DNA of 64,000 bases from Opitutaceae bacterium (GTDB lineage: Bacteria > Verrucomicrobiota > Verrucomicrobiia > Opitutales > Opitutaceae): contig JADJTK010000006.1 in the NCBI GenBank assembly GCA_016711225.1, positions 1-64,000 on the forward strand, given 5' to 3'. Positions 1 to 9,655 of this stretch are shown in pieces. The notes under the pieces were generated by a model. That model had not been told where the DNA came from and ran no database searches. It saw only the letters and a list, made by a program, of their open reading frames with translations. Within the stretch, counting starts at the first letter, position 1. Each line of letters begins with the position of its first letter. The position numbers and the translations under genes are program-made.

Positions 1-48
1 GGCCTCTCGCGCTTCGCTGCTCCCTGGTCTGGTTTTGACTGTCTCCTA

Positions 49-850
49 CCAACGTCGTGCTCAAGGTCTTCGGCTTGGACAATAAGGAGGTCGACGTTGC
101 CGCCCTCCGAAGAGGAGATTTCAACCTCATCGAGCAGGGCACCACGGCCGGTTATGTATTCAGCGAACGCGCGATGGTCGAAGGCGTGCTCCGCCTGACG
201 GAGCGCTCGGTGACGGAAATCGCGACGCGGCGCACCGCATCGTCTGGCCCAACAGTGCCGACGCCGAGTGGTGATCAACTGGCGCAAGATCGTCACCAGT
301 GGGCACCCCACTTCCCCGTTCACGAGAACACCCGCGACAATGTGATCGGCATGGTCTCGGTGAAAGCCCTCTGGGCCAACGTCGCGGTGGTCGCCCAACG
401 GCATCACTGTAACCACCTCACCACCCGCCGCCTAGATGCCGACGACGATCAGCGCGGTGAACCCGATCTACCAAGAAAGAGCGGCAAACACCTCGCGCTG
501 AAACCGACGAGTTCGGCACCATCCAGAGGACCGGTCACCCTGATCGACGTCATGGAGGCGATCGTGGACGACTTGCCTGAACCCGGGGACCGCAATGCGC
601 CTGACGCCGTGCAACGCGAGGACGGCTCCTGGTTGGTCGACGAAAACATGCCGTTGGTGGAACTGTGACGCAGCTTCTAACTATCGCCACTTCCCCGGGG
701 AAGAGGACGAGGATTTCTGAGACGCCTGGCGGTTTTGTCGTCGATCGGCTCGGACGCATTCCCAAGGCCGGGAGCACTTCGTCGCCAACGGCTGGCGTTT
801 CGAAGTCTTGACATGGACCGCCACCGGTGGACAAGGTGCTGCTCCCGCAG
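49..850 (+). pseudogene. Broken CorC/HlyC-type (hemolysin family) CBS-domain protein, C-terminal part
   Basis: The pieces read like the cytoplasmic half of a hemolysin/CorC family membrane protein. The tracts LKVFGLDNKE, LIEQGTTAG and ERAMVEGVLRLTERSVTEI precede the CBS pair. HFPVHENTRDNVIGMVSVK and VTLIDVMEAIV lie in the CBS domains. After a stop at about 668 the tail continues in other frames with GEHFVANGWRFEV, typical of the C-terminal transporter-associated domain. Family members are integral membrane proteins linked to Mg/Co efflux. The reading frame changes at least five times in 800 bases (for example PSEEEI is read as ALRRGD near 105), and the N-terminal membrane half lies before the window. 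It is either a decayed gene or a stretch of poor consensus. Confidence 0.75.
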
Positions 851-1330
851 ACGGTGCGCCCGTGCCCGCCGCCCCGGAGCAGGGCTGAGGCGCGCAGGCG
901 AGCCGACGGCCCGCCGGTTGAGGTTGCTGGTGGGCGCGATTGACCGAAACGCATCCGGCCGCGTTGGGGTCGACGCGGTCCGCGTCTGGCGGCACTGAAC
1001 GATGTTTTCTGTTACGCCGACACCGGACGCGGGGCTGAAGCACCGCCCTACGTCGGATGACACGCGCCTCCGTCTCACCCACCCTCTCCGTCCTGCGTGT
1101 CCCTCGGGGTCCTCTGTAGTGGACCTCCCATCCCTTCGATCTCTGCGCTTCCTGCGTCTTTGCGGTTATACATTCCGATCTCCTCACGCCTACCCCTTGC
1201 GTGCGCCTCCTCTCCGCTTCCGCGCCCTCTGCGTCCAATCCGAACTCGTCCCCTCCGCGCTGCTAGGCCCGACTCCGCCTCTTCGTTCGCTTCGCTCCCT
1301 ACTGTGAACTCCCCGTGCTCCGCTCCTGCC
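851..1330. other. Non-coding gap with dispersed repeat fragments
   Basis: No convincing gene is visible. Positions 924-983 resemble 20475-20533 (shared TGGTGGGCGCGATT and CGCGTTGGGGTC). Positions 1141-1168 hold the CTCTGCG...TTTGCGGTT motif that recurs inverted at 27690-27718. The rest, about 1075-1300, is a pyrimidine-rich tract. Confidence 0.6.
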
Positions 1331-2244
1331 TTAGTGCAGGATTTCACCCTTCGTGCAGTCGCCGGGCTCATCCAGGAGCACGATACCGAGATCGTCTTGA
1401 ACGCGGCGTGGACGGCATAGCGCCACACCACGCGCTTCTCGCGCGTCACCTCGATCACATGCGGCCCCTGGCCGAGCCGACCATGGCCGGCAAGCCAGTT
1501 CGTCATGACCGTGCTGACGTTGGCCAACCGCTGCAGGCCGGTCATGAAGGCAAGCTTCAGGTCGGGCACAACCGCCTGCGTGAGCTGCCAGGTCGTCTCT
1601 CCCGGCGGAATCACCGATGACCTGCGGATTCCGATCGCCGTCGGCGATGGCGATGAGCGTATTGCCGTCGGGCAGCCGCAGGGCGCTGTGTGCTCCGCCG
1701 GGCGCCGGGATCTCGCGCACCACTTTACCGAGGGCCTCGTATTCGCGCACCACGCCAAGGCCGTAATGCGCCACCAGGTCTCCGCCGTTGGCCAGCACGC
1801 GCGCGTTGCGCATGAACGCAGGCCCGCCGTCCTGCCCTCGCGGGCAGGAGGATCTCCTTCGCGACCACCCCACTCGGCGCCACCTCCAGCAAGCGCCCCG
1901 CCTCGCACTCGGCCACAAAGGTGTTCCCGTTGGCCAGCCGCTGACAGGCATAGATGCCGCTCTTCGACTCGTACGCGAAGACGACGCGGCCGTCGGGCGC
2001 GAGCTCCTTCACCCCGTGCCCAGTCACGAAAAGAATGTTGCGTCCGGCAGCACCCACAGGTCATTGCTCGACGGCGCTTCGGCCAACTGAACAACCGTGC
2101 CGTCGCGTGCGACCCGAGCACAGAGTCCCGGCCGTAGTCAGTGCAGACGAACGCATGCGCCAGCGGTTCAGCCGCAGCGGCGGCAAACGCCCCACCACAA
2201 AGAACGCGAGGGAGAAAAGGATTCGACTTCGCGATTGGGATCAC
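1331..2244 (-). pseudogene. Frameshifted secreted beta-propeller (PQQ/NHL-like) protein
   Basis: Reassembling frames gives a roughly 300-residue protein with an N-terminal hydrophobic segment and repeated blade motifs. These include NILFVTGHGVKELAPDGRVV, RLANGNTFVAECEAGRLLEV, LRLPDGNTLIAIADGDR, TGLQRLANVSTVMTNWLAGH and VIEVTREKRVVWRY. The spacing of the D/N-G-N-T motifs is typical of six- or seven-bladed propellers. Such proteins are secreted and often sit beside glycan-degrading enzymes, as here (GH88-like and cellulase-like neighbours on the same strand). At least four frame changes occur (about 2085, 2000, 1850 and 1640), so no functional product is expected from the sequence as given. The substrate cannot be deduced. 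Confidence 0.7.
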
Positions 2245-2425
2245 TATTGAAAATCTTGCCCACAGCTCCGGTCTTCACGGATGCCGACCACCAAGAACCG
2301 TGCCCATCCGTGGAATCCGCGGTCAATAGTACCGCGGGATGGAGAGCCCAAGCGGATTTCGAGCTCTGTGCCCCTCATCCCTCTCCGGGCCCCTCTGCGC
2401 CCCTGCTCCGTTTGGGAATCTCAGA

Positions 2426-3544
2426 TCACGGATCAGTTCGTCGCGAGGAGATCCCGCCGTGCCGCCGCATCAGCAGATAAAACGCCTGCGCCCCCGGCCG
2501 AGGTGCCGACCTTGCTGAAGTTGAGCGCACCGCACACGCCCTGCACGATCCCCGAAGGCATCCACCTTGGCGATCGCCGCCGCGCGCAGCGACCCCGCCG
2601 TCGCCCGACACGACTGCGGCATCCATCCTCAGCGACGCCGCGATACAGGGGTACGCCAGCATCTGGGCGAAGTTGGTTTCGACAAAAGTGTTCGGCCCGT
2701 TGAGCACCAACATGGAAGAGACCATCCGGCCGGCGCCACGGGCAGTGAGGCAACGACCAGTTCGGATCCACTCCACCAGTTGCGCCCTCTCCGTGGCCAT
2801 CGTCGCCGGCAGCGCCCGCAGCACGCGCGCCATGCCCGCCATGGCCCAGTGGTATGCCGCCGGAGCCCTACAGCGCCCTTGCGTCTCGAATTCCTGCCGG
2901 TCCCCGTCCCGACATGATAGCGAGTAGAGCTTCACTGGTCCTGTAACGCCTTGCGGCAGCCGGCGATCACGCCCGCATCGCCTCGGCGGGCTGTCCGGCC
3001 ACGCCGCGAGGAACGGCGGGAGCATATGATCGCGTCGACCCAGATCCGATTTCTCGATCTGATTGTGGTAGATGATGTCCGCTACGGGTACGCGGCGCCT
3101 TGAACAACACAAAGTCCACCATTCGCTCCGCCGCCTTCTGCAGAGCAGGGTCGCCCGTCACCTTCGCCGCGAAGAGGACCGGTTCGCCGTTGACGCACGG
3201 GTCACACACCGCCGCGTTGCCCTCGTTGAGCCCCAGTCGACTGTCCTGAGCTGGTTCACCACGGCATCCTTGGCGAAGAGCACCACGAGGTCGGTCTCCC
3301 CGAGCTCGAGCAACGCCTGCGCCGCCGTGCCCTGCTCCCACGCCCGTCGCTGCATCGCGAGCATGGCGTTTTTGACCTTTGTCAGGCGGATCGAGTCGGC
3401 GTCGGGTGCAGTGGCCTGGGTGGCACCAGCGCTTGGTGACGCCAAGCTCTTGTCGGCGCCGACTGCCAACGACGAGAGACCAAGGATGCCGCCGGTGAGA
3501 GCGACGTTGCGAAGAAATTGCCGACGGGGAAGTGCGGGGGTCAT
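2426..3544 (-). pseudogene. Frameshifted GH88/GH105-like unsaturated glycuronyl hydrolase with Tat-type signal
   Basis: The start at 3544 gives a twin-arginine leader (RRQFLRNVALTGGILGLSSL). The body, recovered from three frames, reads AMQRRAWEQGTAAQALLELG, EGNAAVCDPCVNGEPVLFAA, VTGDPALQKAAERMVDFVLF and IIYHNQIEK. Further on come a W-A/G-AGMARVLRALP block, TFVETNFAQMLAY and VQGVCGALNFSKVGT. This order matches (alpha/alpha)6 hydrolases of families GH88/GH105, which remove 4,5-unsaturated uronic acids from lyase-generated oligosaccharides. Frame changes near 3235, 3095, 3000 and 2700 break it. It lies downstream of another broken glycosidase on the same strand, so the pair probably belonged to one polysaccharide utilisation locus. 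Confidence 0.8.
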
Positions 3545-3677
3545 GGCGCGAGGGGTTGCGAGGGACGGGAGGCGAGGACCGTCGCCGATTCTGGCAGCCC
3601 GCCGGGCCCAAGCCAGCGCGGTTTGGCGGCGCCGCATTAACCGGCTCCACGAATCCGGCACCGCCATCCCGCCTGCG

Positions 3678-3704
3678 GTAGGGGTCGGACCTCGCGTCCG
3701 ACCT
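3678..3704. repeat. Palindromic intergenic repeat, GTCGGAC family
   Basis: GTAGGGGTCGGAC, a CTCG spacer, then CGTCCGACC form an inverted repeat. Closely similar copies lie at 9021-9040 and 13001-13027, all between genes. Confidence 0.6.
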
Positions 3705-3775
3705 CCCCGGCCCCGGTCCGCGTCCAAACGACCCTCCGACCCCTTCGGCAAGTTCGGGGCGGGATGCGCCACCCC

Positions 3776-6411
3776 TCACTCCTTCGTGATCTCGTAGTGG
3801 ATGGTCTTGTCAGCAGCGCGGGCGGTGAAGACGAGTGCCCCCCCAACGACCTTCGTCTCCACGGTCGTCCCCGCGAACCGTCGGGAGCGAGGGCGTGACC
3901 TTCGCCCCGGCGGCGCCAAGGAGGTGATCGTAGCCGGCACCGGCTCGGCCGTCATCGGGCCGTGACCCCAGCGGTCGCTCACCGACTTGCGCACCGCATC
4001 CCAGACCATGCCGGGATTTCGGTACGGGCGACAAGCGTCACCAACACCTGCCGCGACCTTTCGAGCTTCCTATCGTCGAGCGCGATGGCGGTGACCGCCG
4101 CAAAATCCGGCCGAAGCGCGCGCAGTCCACCCGAAGCGCCCCGGCCTCGATCTTCGCTCCGCCGATATAGCCGGTCGCCGTGGCGGCCTTGTCGGCGGCG
4201 GCAACATACACCGGGCCTTGCGGCGCCTGGACCATCCGCACGGCGGTCTCGGCCGGCGTGCCCGTCTGCACGATGCTCGCCGGCTCCCCCTCGCCGGTTG
4301 GCCGGTCGCTGACGCTGAGCCGGTCGGTGAGGAAGCCGATGGGCTGGCCGGGCAAGTGTCGCAACCAGAGCACGTCGGCATGGGCCTCCTCGCCCCAGAG
4401 AGGGGCGCCGATGCGCAGCTCCTTGGCCGCCGGCGCCGGAGGGATGAGCCCCTGGCGAAATGTCGTCGTGGCGAAGACGGAAAAGCCCCAGCGACCGGGA
4501 TTCCGGTACTGGTCGAAGTAGGTCTTGCTGCCGCTGTTCGGGTCAGGGTTGGCGCCCTCGACCATATCGAACGGATAAAGGGCATCCCAGTCCTGGAGCC
4601 CACCGTAGGTCGCAATCTCCGGGTACATCTCGCAGCCGTAGTCGTGCGGGAACGGATGATCGATCTCGGACACGGTGAAGGGCTTCCCGCCACGCAGCTG
4701 CGCAGCGATGCCGCCGATCTCACCGAACCAGCGATCGCCGAACTCCGCAGGAGCTGGGGGGTGTTGAGCGTGGCCCAGTTGTTGTTCCAGGCATGCGTTG
4801 GGCCGCCAAAATCCGGTGCTGCCAGTAGTAGTGCGCGTCGGCGAAGTCCATCGCCTGCTCACGCGCTAAGCCGGCAATACCGCCGTAGTTCATCTGTGTG
4901 CAGATGATCGGCGCACGCACCCCGAGCTCGTCGCGGAGGAAGTTCCGCATGCCGCTCGCGTATTCGACCTCGGTCTCGATCAGGAACGAGATCCAATCCC
5001 GCCACTGCGCCACCGACGGCGCCGTGGGAATCGGCACCGTGCCGGCCTTGGCCGACTGCCCGGGTTGCAGCCCCGTGCGCTCGGCGCCGGGCGTGAGTTT
5101 CAGGTGACGCACCGCGACCGTACCGGTTTGATGCCCGATGATCAGGCTCAGGCGCGAGGGCACATCGATGGTCGAGTGCGCCACGAAGACGAAGCGCAGC
5201 GGTTTCCACTCCGTGCCGATCTCGGTGGGCGTGTTCAGGCCGCGGGTGCGCCACTTGTCGGTGCGCCAGCGCGGATCGTCGCGGCTGATCACCACTTGAA
5301 GGGGACGCGGGGCGTCGGCCTTGGCCTCGAACTCGAGGGTGTAGGTCTGATCCTTCTCAAGCGGTAGGTTGCCCACGTACGCCTGCGCGTGCCAACGAAT
5401 GCTGTCGACCTCGACCACCTTCAGCTCCACAGCCGAGGCATCGGCGCCGGGGACGACGTCGACCCGCGTTCCCGGCATGGCGTCGGGCTGCCAACGGTGA
5501 GCCGGGCCGATGAGAGGGGCGCGCGGCGTGGCGCCCTGCTGCCAGGAGACCGCGAGCAACAAGTCGTCGGAGTATTTCTTCGCGAGCCAGCCGCTCCAGA
5601 GTGCGGCCAGCTCGCCGCGGAACGGTTCGGGCAGCAACTGCTCGAGCCGGCGGCCGGCGTCGCGCGTGCGCTGGCCCAGGAGCGAGTTCTCGTTGTTGAT
5701 CTCAACGATGGCCACCGCCGGGTCCTCGGCGAGGCTGAAGCCCGTGTAGGGATTCTTCACCGTCAGAAGCTGGCGCGCATATTCCTTCTGGAGCTCGACC
5801 ATGCGGCGCTGGAAGTAGTCCACCTGTTTCTGGAACGGCGGTGTCTGCGCGATCGAGGCCGGGAAGCCGTCCTCTGGTACGAGGGTCTTGGACACCTTGA
5901 GATTGACGTTTGAATAGATTCCACGCGCCTTCAGGGCGGCGACGAGGCGGTGGAGCCTGTCGAGCTGGCCCGGGTCGATCTGCGCATGGTCGGGCCGGTC
6001 CTTTGACCAGATGCTGCCGCCGGAGGCCACCGACCAAGGGTTGTCCATGTGGTGGAGGCGCGCGATGTTGACGCCGCCCTGCGCGAGCCGACGTGCCAGC
6101 GTATCGGCGTCGGCCGGCGTGAGGAAGTTCTGCTCGCTGCTGATATTGCAGCCCCAGAAGCGGATCCGCTGCCCGTCGGCCGCCGTGGCAAAGTGGCCGT
6201 CCTTCACGATCACCCGGCCGTGGGCGCCCGCAGGGGCGGCGTTCATGGCGCTCAAGTCGAGCGCGGAACCGGCGACGGGCTCGAGCGTGGGCCAGGAGAT
6301 CCAGTTGCTATGGTCTTCGGCGGCGGCCACCGACTCCACAGCCGGCGCGAACGAGGGAAATGCGAGCACCGCCAGCAAGGGCGCGGACCGGAGAATCTTC
6401 TGAGTAGCCAT
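3776..6411 (-). pseudogene. Frameshifted secreted cellulase-like glycoside hydrolase with CBM-like region
   Basis: The ATG at 6411 opens a signal peptide (leader through about residue 28) and an intact reading frame to about 4800. It continues in other frames to the stop at 3776, which would give about 870 residues. The N-terminal half looks like a clan GH-A (GH5-like) barrel: RFWGCNISSEQNF, NIARLHHMDNPW, VEINNENS near residue 240 (candidate acid/base Glu) and TVSEIDHPFPHDYG later (candidate nucleophile Glu). A CBM4/9-like beta segment (about residues 340-470) is inserted. Frame changes occur near 4800, 4090 and 3900. The large first exon-like portion shows the break is limited to the 3' third. 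Family and substrate assignments are inference from motif order. Confidence 0.75.
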
Positions 6412-6591
6412 GGGGGATAGGGGCAACGGATTCGGATGTGACCCGACGGCAACACGCCGGCCGCCGACGCATCGACCATCTCCGTTCCGGGCATCGGGCG
6501 CGAGTCCCCTTTCGCGCGCCACGTCTCCCGCGGCGCCACCGCAATGCAGCAAACCAGGCGGGGACGCCGCCCGCCCTCGCGAATTCGCCCC

Positions 6592-8083
6592 CTATTTCGC
6601 CGGCTGCGGCCAGCACCAGTCGCCGGTGCGGCGGCCCTCGTCGGTCTTCCAATCGGAGGGGGAGCCATCGTCATCGGTCCCATTGAGCCCGACCGAGAAG
6701 AGCTTGAATGCCCCGTCCGCCAGTCGCCGATAGCGCAGGGGTTGCCCGTCAATCACATCGCGCGGCACGGCATCGACGTACGCCGGTGCGAGCTCCGCCA
6801 ACGTCTCCGGATAGCAACGATGCGCGAGGCGATAGCGCTCCAGGCCGCAGATCGCACGCATGAGGGTGACGTTGTTCTCGGCGACGAGAACCATATCGAT
6901 CACCTTTTTCGAAACCGGGTACATACACGGAGCCAACAAGGTGTGTGGAGTCGCCTTCCTCTGCCGGCGCGACGCCTTGCCCGGTCCTGTTGCAGGGAGG
7001 GAAGAAGTTCAGGGCGTGTCGCGCCTCGCCATCACAACGCGACGCATATTCATGTCCTCCACTGCGGAGATCTTGTTCCATTGCACCCAGCCCGGAACGA
7101 CATGCAAAACCACAGCCCAACGTGGCAAAGGGTCATCCCACTGCGCCTCAGCCGAAAGAAGTCTCTTCACCGGTATTCTGCAACAAGCCGGCGGCATGCA
7201 CCCGTTCGATCCGGAGACACCGTTCAAGCGAACTCAGTGGTGCGATAGTGGCCAACTCCTGCTGCAATCCCGCCCATTGTGAATCCGTCCATGACCGACG
7301 CACTTCAGCCTCCCACACCGGCTGTGCGACGCTATTCACCAGCACCGTGCCTACCATGGTCTCGACAAGGGTTATGTCTGGCGTGTCGGAGAAGCCACGA
7401 GTCAGTTGAACCATGGCCATCACGTCTCCCCATGCCTCAACAGCACGATCTCGGGCCAGCGCGGCGCTAGCGTCCAGCGCAAGCGCATTCATCAGTCGCC
7501 GTACGGTGGGAAAGTTTGGCAACGGAAAGTCGAGGAGTGATGTCTCACTGATCGCCACTCGATGCACGATCTGGGATTCAGGTCGGGCGGCCGCCGCCCG
7601 TCGAAGCTCCTCCAGTATCGCGGAGGAACCGGCTTGGGCATGTGCAGCCAACACCGAGTCCGCGCCAGCAAGATAGGCCGTCTGCAATGCCGTTGTATCC
7701 GCGCCTTGGGCCGCAGTCGTGCCCGCAACGGCCGCAAGATCGGTCATCCGTCCCGTTCGCCACACCTGAATTGCCCCCACTGGCACTTCGGGGCTGCTCA
7801 AGGTTATCCCAAACTCCTTCAGCTCCGCGCTCCCGTCCTTCGCAAACAGCAGCCGATCAAGCAGGGGCGTCTTCATGAAATTGCGCTCCGGCGGAAGCGT
7901 CGACGGAGCGGGGAATACATCCACCGGATCGCCGAGCGCCGCCTGCCGCGCGGCGTATTCGCGCCACGCGCGTTCACCGCGCCAGTTTTCCTCGACGATG
8001 AGGCCAACGGTCAAAGTGGCCAGCACGGCGAGCGTAAGCAGTGTGCGCCTAGCGAAGCGCGCGAGTTTCGGCGAGAAGGACAT
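6592..8083 (-). pseudogene. Broken paralogue (copy 1) of the 497-aa membrane-anchored protein at 10782-12275
   Basis: From the ATG at 8083 the reading frame runs about 310 codons: an N-terminal membrane anchor (LLTLAVLATLTVGLIVEENW), then VDVFPAPSTLPPERNFM, TPLLDRLLFAKDGSAELKEF and so on. It hits a stop at 7148. The remainder continues in two other frames (QWDDPLPRWAVVLHVVPGWV; ELLPSLQQDRARRRAG) and returns at the C-terminal module ENNVTLMRAICGLERYRLAH...PLRYRRLADGAFKLFSVGLN, ending at 6592. The intact copy 2 shows exactly where the breaks fall. The C-terminal module resembles one widespread in Verrucomicrobiota and Planctomycetes (pattern YP-L--L-P-Y-DA-P-D-DG-PLRYRR...SVG-NG-DD). The start overlaps the small membrane gene upstream, suggesting an operon with the ECF sigma factor. 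Confidence 0.85.
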
Positions 8084-8357
8084 CAAGTTGTGCGTTGGGG
8101 TTGGACCACGTCGCCGCAAACTGCGGGGCGTGGTTGGGCGGTTCGGGAGCGGGCGCCTGGCTCGCGTTGAGCGCCAGCAGGGCGACCCACACGACACCGA
8201 GCATGGCCCACGCCGGAAGCGCAGGCCTAAAGAGTTCGCGAAGAAACTCGCGGCCGTTCAGTCGCCGTTCAGGCAACACGGCCCGGCGCAGCGCGTCGAG
8301 TTCGAGCACAGCGCCGGAATGACGATCCAGCAGCCAGTCACGGGGGGTTTGGTTCAT
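8049..8357 (-). CDS. Small single-pass membrane protein between ECF sigma factor and copy 1
   Basis: A 102-residue protein whose ATG (8357) overlaps the sigma-factor stop codon by four bases. Its 3' end overlaps the start of copy 1. It has a basic or polar N-terminal half (MNQTPRDWLLDRH) and one strongly hydrophobic segment at about residues 48-67 (WAMLGVVWVALLALNA), then a Pro-rich tail. Position and topology fit a small anti-sigma-like or accessory membrane protein, but no zinc-binding anti-sigma motif (HxxxCxxC) is present, so that role is only inferred from context. Confidence 0.7.
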   Translation of the reverse strand: MNQTPRDWLLDRHSGAVLELDALRRAVLPERRLNGREFLRELFRPALPAWAMLGVVWVALLALNASQAPAPEPPNHAPQFAATWSNPNAQLDVLLAETRALR

Positions 8358-8917
8358 AGCGTTTCCTCCACCAGCAACCGCAGCGCGCGGCGGGCGTGGT
8401 ACAGACGAGATTTCACGGTGCCGGTGGGCACAGCGGTGATCGAAGCGATCTCCTCGAGCGAAAACTCCTCGAGCACGTGCAGCAGCAACGCCGAGCGCTG
8501 GTCCGGAGGCAGTTTCTCCAACAAAGCGAAAAATTCCCCCGCATGTTCCTCGCGCAGGAGCCGATCACGCGGATCTTCGGCGGCAACGTCGACGTGGTCT
8601 TCCGGCAACGCCTCCGGCGCCGCGAAGCGCTCGTCATGGCGCCGCGAGCGCCGGAAGTGCTGCACGCATTTCTGATGGGCGATGCCGAAGAGCCAGGAAG
8701 CGAACCGCGCCTCGTCGCGCAGCGTCTCGATGTGGCGCACCGCCCCGGCAAACGTCTCCTGCACGATATCCCGCGCCGCCTCCCGGTCGCGCGTCAACTC
8801 CACCACGTAGGCGAAAAGCGGGAGCTGACGTTCTCTCAGCAACACGTCCCACGCCCGCGGATCACCCTCGCGCGCGGCTCGGACCAGACGAAAATTGTGC
8901 TCAGGAGATTGGGGCAT
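8354..8917 (-). CDS. ECF-type RNA polymerase sigma factor
   Basis: The ATG at 8917 gives a 187-residue protein, the usual length for ECF sigma factors. Region 2 is seen in REAARDIVQETFAGAVRHI and ASWLFGIAHQKCVQHFRR (core binding and -10 recognition). Region 4 is seen in LEKLPPDQRSALLLHVLEEF and LEEIASITAVPTGTVKSRL (helix-turn-helix for -35 recognition). No sigma region 3 separates them, as expected. The gene is translationally coupled to the 102-residue membrane protein and then to copy 1, so this trio is probably one transcript. The target regulon is not evident. Confidence 0.93.
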   Translation of the reverse strand: MPQSPEHNFRLVRAAREGDPRAWDVLLRERQLPLFAYVVELTRDREAARDIVQETFAGAVRHIETLRDEARFASWLFGIAHQKCVQHFRRSRRHDERFAAPEALPEDHVDVAAEDPRDRLLREEHAGEFFALLEKLPPDQRSALLLHVLEEFSLEEIASITAVPTGTVKSRLYHARRALRLLVEETL

Positions 8918-9020
8918 CCGACCAAGTGGAATGCCCGAACCCGCCAAAGGTTCAATCCGCCGGAGCGAAAAGTGAGAATACGGGGAACGCTCCGCCCGAC
9001 AGTACCACGCCTGCGATAGA

Positions 9021-9040
9021 GTCGGACCTTGTGTCCGGAC
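9021..9040. repeat. Palindromic intergenic repeat, GTCGGAC family
   Basis: GTCGGAC, CTTGT, GTCCGGAC. It lies in the 266-base gap between the sigma factor start and hicA. See the copies at 3678 and 13001. Confidence 0.6.
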
Positions 9041-9183
9041 CGCTTCGACTCCAACCGCCAGTCCGCAGGGGAAAAGCGCAGGTACACCACCCGCGCAGTT
9101 CCACACCAGGGACGGTTCGCGCCCAGACGGCCCGCTGGCAAGCGGCACCCCTACCGCAAACGTGCGCGCCGAGCGCATCCACA

Positions 9184-9429
9184 CTATAGCCCGAGCGTCC
9201 CGAACAAGTCGTCAACCGTCAGCCGATGGTGAGCGGCCTCCGGTTTGAGCACACCACCCAACAGCGTTCCCATCTTGAGTGGCTTGTGTTTCGGAAGGGT
9301 GCCGTGATGCGTGCCATTCACATGAGTAGTAAGCCGCAGGTGGGAACATTCCCGCCGCGCCTGCTCGTACCCGAGCACACGCAGCGCACGCGCAAGATCA
9401 ATGCCGTGAACATCGCGCGGAATTCTCAC
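9184..9429 (-). CDS. hicA: HicA-family mRNA interferase toxin
   Basis: An 81-residue basic protein starting with GTG at 9429. The sequence GTGA overlaps the HicB stop, a typical coupled arrangement. Residues IDLARALRVLGYEQARR, then HLRLTT, NGTHHGTLPKHKPLKMGTL and a C-terminal LTVDDLFGTL match the dsRBD-like fold of HicA/YcfA. THH in the NGTHH tract supplies the expected catalytic histidine (family usually GSHH). HicA cleaves mRNA and is neutralised by HicB. Here the antitoxin gene comes first, the reverse of the classic hicA-hicB order. Sequence and partner make this call strong. Confidence 0.85.
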   Translation of the reverse strand: MRIPRDVHGIDLARALRVLGYEQARRECSHLRLTTHVNGTHHGTLPKHKPLKMGTLLGGVLKPEAAHHRLTVDDLFGTLGL

Positions 9430-9644
9430 ACCGCCAAGATCTCGTCGCGCACGAAGTGCAATCGGATCAGCTTGGGCATCGGGCCGGCAATGCCATCGTC
9501 GAAGTGGCACTGCACCGCGTCGCGCACCATTCCCCTCAGTTCATTAAGAGTCTCGCCTTGGGTGGCGATCGCGTCGCCGAGTGCCGTCGCCACAAACCCG
9601 CCGTCCACAGCGTCCTCCTGCACCTCGAAGATGATCTCGCTCAT
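9426..9644 (-). CDS. hicB: HicB-family antitoxin
   Basis: The ATG at 9644 gives 72 residues. IFEVQEDAVDGGFVATALG followed by GETLNELRGMVRDAVQCHF is the partially degraded RNase H-like fold of short HicB proteins. There is no obvious C-terminal DNA-binding extension (family long forms carry RHH or HTH), so autoregulation by this protein is uncertain. The end of an IS630-family element lies only 12 bases upstream of the start codon, so the native promoter has been displaced and transcription may now come from the element or be lost. The start could also be TTG at 9653. Confidence 0.85.
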   Translation of the reverse strand: MSEIIFEVQEDAVDGGFVATALGDAIATQGETLNELRGMVRDAVQCHFDDGIAGPMPKLIRLHFVRDEILAV

Positions 9645-9655
9645 GGGGGGCAAGC

